Source: Alteribacter aurantiacus DSM 18675 (lineage in GTDB: Bacteria; Bacillota; Bacilli; Bacillales; Salisediminibacteriaceae). From it: 64,000 nucleotides of DNA. The position numbers were made by a program, and so were the translations under genes. Location of the stretch: the NCBI RefSeq assembly GCF_000429705.1, contig NZ_AUCJ01000010.1, positions 124,001 to 188,000 of the forward strand. Direction: 5' to 3'. The notes under the pieces are model-generated. The model saw only the letters and a program-made list of their open reading frames with translations. It was not told the DNA's origin and searched no databases. How positions within the stretch are numbered: position 1 is the first letter of the stretch; each line of letters starts with the position of its first letter. This document shows positions 59,780-64,000 of the stretch, piece after piece.

Positions 59780-59968
59780 ATTATCCATCAGATTCAATTG
59801 AATCACACAAGCGAGATGGAAAAAGGAATGCACCAATCACACGGAATGAGTTATGCGGAGTACAGTAACAATCTGGATAACCTCATGAAAGTGGAAAGAG
59901 CCAGAGAACTGGATCATAAAGCCAGCATTCAAATGGTATCTGACCATCAACAAAAGCTGAACACCTAG
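59780..59968 (+). CDS. Small ORF with probable ATT start
   Basis: A 62-codon frame ending at TAG 59966-59968 and opened by a TGA at 59774. AAAGGG at 59767-59772 is ideally spaced for ATT 59780 (or ATC 59783); the first conventional codons, TTG 59798 and then an ATG, have no ribosome site. The product is polar and helical (NHTSEMEKGMHQSHGMSYAE, NNLDNLMKVERARELDHKAS), His/Met/Gln-rich, without a TM segment. No family was recognised. A strong terminator follows (60009-60040), supporting a transcription unit. Confidence 0.45.
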   Translation: MIHQIQLNHTSEMEKGMHQSHGMSYAEYSNNLDNLMKVERARELDHKASIQMVSDHQQKLNT

Positions 59969-60007
59969 AGATAGGGTGATCATAAATATCCATGAACTTA
60001 CCTTATG

Positions 60008-60041
60008 AAAGGTCAGTATGTCCCCGCATACTGACTTTTTC
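60008..60041 (+). terminator. Terminator after the small ORF
   Basis: AAGGTCAGTATG and CATACTGACTTT arms with a TCCCCG loop and a T-run. Confidence 0.9.
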
Positions 60042-60064
60042 TTCATTTTAGGAGGTGTTATGTG

Positions 60065-60280
60065 ATGGAAAAAAAGAAGAAAACGAAAAAGGAGAAAAAA
60101 GTGTTTTGGTATTCCCTTACTACAATTTTCATTGCTGTAGTGATTGCCAATACGTTCTTCCAGTATGAATATAGTTTATCTGCAATGCTTATGAGGGCCT
60201 TTTTTATGGGTCTGATTGGTATTGCTATCTTCGGGTTTTGGAACATGATTCTAAAAGAGGGCAATGAAAATCAAGAATGA
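60065..60280 (+). CDS. Small two-TM membrane protein
   Basis: A 71-residue protein with a strongly basic N-terminus (MEKKKKTKKEKK), a TM helix SLTTIFIAVVIANTFFQY, a short loop, a second TM RAFFMGLIGIAIFGFWNMIL, and an acidic tail. The positive-inside rule places the N-terminus in the cytosol. ATG 60065 is about eight bases after AGGAGGT; GTG 60062 directly precedes it. Function is unknown and no family was recognised. Monocistronic before the suf operon. Confidence 0.7.
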   Translation: MEKKKKTKKEKKVFWYSLTTIFIAVVIANTFFQYEYSLSAMLMRAFFMGLIGIAIFGFWNMILKEGNENQE

Positions 60281-60614
60281 TGTTCATTCTCAATTAGAGG
60301 TACAATAGTGAGAATTAACTCAGGTTTTTCATAATAAATCTTTTCTACTGAAAATCGTTGATATAATAGGATTTTTCAAGATTGTATGAACAATCGATAA
60401 CGTGGAAAAATACATAGCGTTAGAAATGGATTTGAAGAATGGTTACAAAATATGTTTGAATAGGTATCAGGGTGTCGTTTTCCCTTGAACTCACTTTTCA
60501 TATGATATAATATTGTAATGAGAATAAAGTGAGAATGGATTACGTGCATTCTTGTGAGTAAGGCAAATTGTTCACAGCATCTGTTGTGAAAAAAATAAAT
60601 GGAGGTTAGAACAA
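60281..60614. other. Upstream region of the suf operon
   Basis: No gene was seen. The best promoter is TTGAAC (60485-60490) with a perfect TATAAT (60506-60511) and an extended TG; the 15-bp spacer is short. No Fur-like or IscR-like palindrome was recognised. Confidence 0.55.
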
Positions 60615-61394
60615 ATGACAGCACCAAACCTTAAAGTTGAAGATCTTCATGTATCCATTGAAGAAAAAGAAATCCTAAAAGGCTTCGGAATCGAAGTGAA
60701 CGGCGGCGAGATCCATGCCATCATGGGACCAAACGGTACCGGTAAATCCACGCTAGCATCTGCTTTAATGGGACATCCTAAATATGAAGTAACTAGCGGT
60801 AAGGCGACGTTTAACGGCGAAGACTTGCTTGACATGGAAGTAGATGAGCGCGCTCGTGCTGGCTTGTTCCTAGCTATGCAGTACCCTTCTGAAATTAGCG
60901 GTGTCACTAACGCGGACTTTATCCGTTCAGCGATTAATGCGAAGCGTGAAGAAGGCGATGAGATTTCTCTAATGAAATTTATCCGCAAAATGGATGATAA
61001 AATGAACACACTTGATATGGACCAAGCGTTCCAACACCGTTACCTTAACGAAGGTTTCTCCGGTGGTGAGAAGAAGCGTAACGAAATTCTTCAGCTTCTT
61101 ATGCTTGAGCCAAAAATTGCAATTCTTGATGAGATTGACTCTGGTCTTGATATCGATGCTCTTAAAGTTGTTGCAGAAGGCATCAACGACATGCGTAGCG
61201 ACGATTTCGGTTGCTTGATCATCACTCACTATCAGCGTCTTCTTAACTACATCAAGCCTGATAAAGTACACGTTATGATGCAGGGTCGTATCGTAAAATC
61301 CGGCGGACCTGAGCTTGCAGAACGTCTTGAGGCAGAAGGTTACGACTGGATCAAAGAAGAATTAGGTATCGAAGACGAGACTGTAGGCGAATAA
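60615..61394 (+). CDS. sufC: Fe-S cluster assembly ATPase SufC
   Basis: Cytosolic ABC-type ATPase of the SufBCD scaffold, 259 residues. Walker A is GPNGTGKST (about 37-45), the signature is GFSGGEKKRNEILQLLMLEP, Walker B is IAILDEIDSGLDIDAL, and switch His is in ITHYQRLL. No membrane partner exists; the ATPase drives conformational change of SufB-SufD. GGAGGTTAGAAC precedes the ATG. First gene of sufCDSU(B), the standard Bacillus order and essential there. Confidence 0.97.
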   Translation: MTAPNLKVEDLHVSIEEKEILKGFGIEVNGGEIHAIMGPNGTGKSTLASALMGHPKYEVTSGKATFNGEDLLDMEVDERARAGLFLAMQYPSEISGVTNADFIRSAINAKREEGDEISLMKFIRKMDDKMNTLDMDQAFQHRYLNEGFSGGEKKRNEILQLLMLEPKIAILDEIDSGLDIDALKVVAEGINDMRSDDFGCLIITHYQRLLNYIKPDKVHVMMQGRIVKSGGPELAERLEAEGYDWIKEELGIEDETVGE

Positions 61395-61425
61395 TGAAGC
61401 GGTTTTTAAGGAGGAGGAAATAAAC

Positions 61426-62730
61426 ATGTCAGTGGACACAAAGCTACCATTTGATCAGGAATACGTGACGAACTTCTCTAAAGACCGCCAAGAGCCCGAG
61501 TGGCTAACTAACTTGCGTGTATCGTCTTTAGAGCGTGCAGAAGCAATTGACCTGCCAAAGCCTGATAAAACGAACATTACGAAGTGGAACTTCTCATCAT
61601 TTGACCACGAGAAAGCTACTTCATCAGATACAACATACGATGCTCTTTCTGAAAAAGTAAGAGAACTTGTCGGTAAAGAAGAGAATGCGAACACGATTCT
61701 CGTACAAGAAAACGGTGCAACAGTCTTTGCTCGTACAGAAGAGGACCTTCAAAATCAAGGTGTCATCTTTACAGACATCCACACAGCTGTTCAAGAGCAC
61801 AGCGACCTTGTTGAGAAATACTTCATGAGTGAAGCGGTAACAGCGGACGAGAACCGTTTGACTGCTCTACATGCAGCTCTTCTTAACGGAGGAACGTTTA
61901 TCTATGTTCCAAAGAATGTAGAAGTAAAAGTACCACTACAAGCGATTTACGTGCAAAAAGGAGCAGCTGGCCTCTTTAACCACGTTCTTATCGTAGCTGA
62001 AGCAAACAGTTCTGTTACCTACATTGAAAACTACGCATCAGAAAACGCTTCTGAAACGGTAGCAAACATTGTAGCAGAGGTTTATGCTGCTGATGGTGCA
62101 ACCGTTAACTTCGGTGCTGTTGATAACTTCAGTGAAGAAGTAACAACGTACGTAAACCGTCGAGCTCAAGTAATGGGTCGCGACGCGAAAGTATATTGGT
62201 CTCTTGGCCAAATGAATGACGGAAATACGGTTTCAGACAATACTACCTACCTTGTTGGTGAAGGTTCTTACGCTGATACGAAGACCGTTTCTATTGGTCG
62301 CGGTAAGCAGACACAGAACTTTACTACTTTGATCAAGCACTATGGTAAAAATTCCGATGGTCAGATCCTTAAGCACGGAGTTATGAAAGACTCCGCTACA
62401 GCGATCTTTAACGGAATCTCTAAAATTGAGCATGGTGCCACAAAATCGAACGGTGAACAAACGGAGCGCGTACTCATGCTAAGTGAGAAAGCACGTGGTG
62501 ACGCGAACCCGATCTTACTAATCGATGAAGATGATGTAACAGCAGGTCACGCAGCTTCTGTTGGTAAGATCGATCCGCTTCAAATGTTTTATTTGATGAG
62601 TCGTGGTATTTCCCGTAAAGAAGCGGAACGTTTAATCATCCACGGTTTCCTTGGTCCGGTTGTAAACGAGATTCCAATTGAATCCGTAAAAGAGCAGCTG
62701 ATTGAGGTTATCGAAAGGAAAGTATATTAA
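61426..62730 (+). CDS. sufD: Fe-S cluster assembly protein SufD
   Basis: Scaffold subunit pairing with SufB and SufC, 434 residues. A helical N-terminal region (about 1-130) is followed by the right-handed beta-helix core (GGTFIYVPKNVEVKVPLQAI, VTYIENYASENASET, GQILKHGVMKDSATAIFNGI) and the C-terminal SufC-binding helices with GHAASVGKIDPLQMFYLMSR and a conserved His near EDDVTAGH. AAGGAGGAGG precedes the ATG. The TAA stop overlaps the sufS ATG by one base. Confidence 0.97.
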   Translation: MSVDTKLPFDQEYVTNFSKDRQEPEWLTNLRVSSLERAEAIDLPKPDKTNITKWNFSSFDHEKATSSDTTYDALSEKVRELVGKEENANTILVQENGATVFARTEEDLQNQGVIFTDIHTAVQEHSDLVEKYFMSEAVTADENRLTALHAALLNGGTFIYVPKNVEVKVPLQAIYVQKGAAGLFNHVLIVAEANSSVTYIENYASENASETVANIVAEVYAADGATVNFGAVDNFSEEVTTYVNRRAQVMGRDAKVYWSLGQMNDGNTVSDNTTYLVGEGSYADTKTVSIGRGKQTQNFTTLIKHYGKNSDGQILKHGVMKDSATAIFNGISKIEHGATKSNGEQTERVLMLSEKARGDANPILLIDEDDVTAGHAASVGKIDPLQMFYLMSRGISRKEAERLIIHGFLGPVVNEIPIESVKEQLIEVIERKVY

Positions 62731-63953
62731 TGAATGTACTAGACGTCCGTAAACAGTTCCCGATTCTCGACCAGGAAGTCAATGGTCAGCCACTCGTTTA
62801 CTTGGACAGTGCTGCTACATCACAAAAGCCTGTTCAAGTAATAGAAAAGCTTGATGACTACTACCGCCGCTACAATTCCAACGTGCACCGTGGTGTGCAT
62901 ACCCTTGGAACATTGGCAACGGATGGGTATGAAGGCGCTCGTGATAAAGTGCGTAACTTTATCGGAGCTGCTTCAACTGAAGAGATTGTGTTTACACGGG
63001 GAACAACGACAGCGATTAACCTCGTTGCATCCAGTTACGGACGTGCCAACCTCGGTCCTGATGACGAGATCGTCATCACGCCGATGGAGCACCACAGTAA
63101 CATTATCCCGTGGCAGCAACTTGCCAAAGCGACAGGAGCTACTCTGAAGTATCTTGAGCTTCAAGAAGATGGCACCATTGCAATGGATAAGGTTGAAAAT
63201 ACGATTACTGATCGTACGAAAATCGTTGCGGTCATGCAAGTTTCTAATGTGTTAGGCGCAATTAACCCAGTAAAAGAACTTGCTCAAATTGCTCACAAGC
63301 ATGGTGCAATCATGCTCGTTGACGGCGCGCAGAGCACGCCACACATGAAAGTAGATGTGCAAGATCTCGACTGTGATTTCTTCGCTTTCTCTGCTCATAA
63401 AATGTGTGGACCGACCGGTATTGGCGTTCTTTATGGGAAAAAAGCGCTCCTTGAAAACATGGAACCAGTAGAGTTCGGTGGTGAAATGATTGACTTTGTA
63501 GGTCTTCAAGAGTCTACATGGAAAGAGCTCCCGTGGAAGTTTGAAGGAGGGACTCCGATCATTGCAGGAGCCATTGGACTTGGTGCTGCCATTGATTTCT
63601 TGGAAGCCATTGGACTTGAAAACGTTGAGAAACATGAGCACGAATTAGCACAGTATGCTTTAGGACGCCTAGAGGAAATGGACGGCGTGACGGTTTATGG
63701 ACCGAAACATCGTGCTGGACTTGTGACGTTTAACTGTGATGACGTTCACCCTCATGATGTTGCGACCGTACTTGACGCAGACGGCATCGCTGTTCGTGCT
63801 GGTCACCATTGTGCACAGCCTTTGATGAAATGGCTTGATGTAACAGCGACTGCTCGTGCAAGTTTTTATTTGTACAACACGAAAGACGACGTCGATGTGT
63901 TCATCAAAGGATTAACAAAAACAAAGGAGTACTTCGGAAATGTCTTTGGGTAA
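62730..63953 (+). CDS. sufS: Cysteine desulfurase SufS
   Basis: PLP enzyme that removes sulfur from cysteine for Fe-S assembly, 407 residues. The PLP lysine lies in FAFSAHKMCGPTGIGVLYG (about 226), the catalytic Cys is in VRAGHHCAQPLMKW (about 360), and TPMEHHSNIIPWQ and VDGAQSTPH are group II desulfurase motifs. Persulfide is passed to SufU, whose gene overlaps the 3' end by 14 bases. GAAAGGAAAG lies in the sufD end. Confidence 0.97.
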   Translation: MNVLDVRKQFPILDQEVNGQPLVYLDSAATSQKPVQVIEKLDDYYRRYNSNVHRGVHTLGTLATDGYEGARDKVRNFIGAASTEEIVFTRGTTTAINLVASSYGRANLGPDDEIVITPMEHHSNIIPWQQLAKATGATLKYLELQEDGTIAMDKVENTITDRTKIVAVMQVSNVLGAINPVKELAQIAHKHGAIMLVDGAQSTPHMKVDVQDLDCDFFAFSAHKMCGPTGIGVLYGKKALLENMEPVEFGGEMIDFVGLQESTWKELPWKFEGGTPIIAGAIGLGAAIDFLEAIGLENVEKHEHELAQYALGRLEEMDGVTVYGPKHRAGLVTFNCDDVHPHDVATVLDADGIAVRAGHHCAQPLMKWLDVTATARASFYLYNTKDDVDVFIKGLTKTKEYFGNVFG

Positions 63954-64000
63954 TCAGCTAGATACGTTGTATCGTCAAGTGATCATGGATCATTATAAAA
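63940..64000 (+). CDS. sufU: SufU sulfurtransferase, N-terminal fragment (cut by window end)
   Basis: The first 20 codons read MSLGNQLDTLYRQVIMDHYK, the usual SufU N-terminus. In Gram-positive bacteria SufU is a zinc-dependent sulfur acceptor from SufS. ATG 63940 overlaps the sufS 3' end by 14 bases and follows AAAGGAG at about nine bases. The rest, including the Zn ligands, lies outside the window. Confidence 0.9.
   Translation, partial: MSLGNQLDTLYRQVIMDHYK

Overview
The window reads as a chromosomal segment of a Gram-positive, low-to-moderate GC, endospore-forming Bacillaceae member. The basis is strong AGGAGG-type ribosome binding sites, B. subtilis-like gene order (gap-pgk-tpi-pgm-eno; secG-est-rnr-smpB-ssrA; metNPQ-yusD-yusG-gcvH-yusI-fad; yurZ-suf), CotF-like spore coat genes, a Fur/FadR/S-box regulatory repertoire, and lipobox signal peptides. 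Acidic surface-rich proteins plus an OpuA betaine importer with a GbsR-type regulator fit a moderately halophilic genus such as Halobacillus or Pontibacillus. The genus is inference, not shown by the sequence.

Layout. 1-5.6 kb: lower glycolysis operon (3' end of gapA, pgk, tpiA, gpmI, eno). 5.6-14 kb: small membrane protein, Gfo/Idh/MocA oxidoreductase, then the secG-esterase-esterase-rnr-smpB-tmRNA block (preprotein export, RNA turnover, ribosome rescue), with a Cys-rich Csp-like protein inserted between rnr and smpB. 14-24 kb: a Fur-box-marked iron island with a YclNOPQ-type petrobactin/catecholate importer, a FhuF-like reductase with its ABC ATPase, and a divergent binding protein plus fused double-permease, closed by an SDR. 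24-28 kb: opuA operon with divergent GbsR-like regulator. 28-32 kb: IS1595 remnant, ABM monooxygenase, RsbR-like STAS protein, small FbpA-like protein, and an orphan secY preceded by a short overlapping ORF. 32-35 kb: repeat-rich spacer, galU and a frameshifted ugd. 35-45 kb: MFS/ArsR pair, secreted nucleotidase, K+ channel, methyltransferase, and a TIGR03647/TIGR03648-type Na+/solute symporter with an upstream CTG-initiated small membrane ORF. 45-54 kb: CotF-like coat genes, FadR-boxed fadNAE, small proteins, yusI, gcvH, yusG. 54-60 kb: MFS transporter, yusD, S-box-controlled metNPQ, CMD protein, small ORFs. 60-64 kb: sufC-sufD-sufS-sufU (cut by the window end).

The most unusual content is non-coding. 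Three tandem arrays, unrelated in sequence but all with a period of about 20.5-21 bp (41-bp dimers in two of them), lie directly downstream of the eno, rnr and metQ terminators. A four-copy family of 100-175 bp hairpin elements keeps a GC-rich core while its outer arms change in a pairing-preserving way. Three REP-like palindromes share a CAATTGT...GGGGacagaCCCC core. Two small genes (42370-42552 and 59780-59968) appear to need non-standard start codons.
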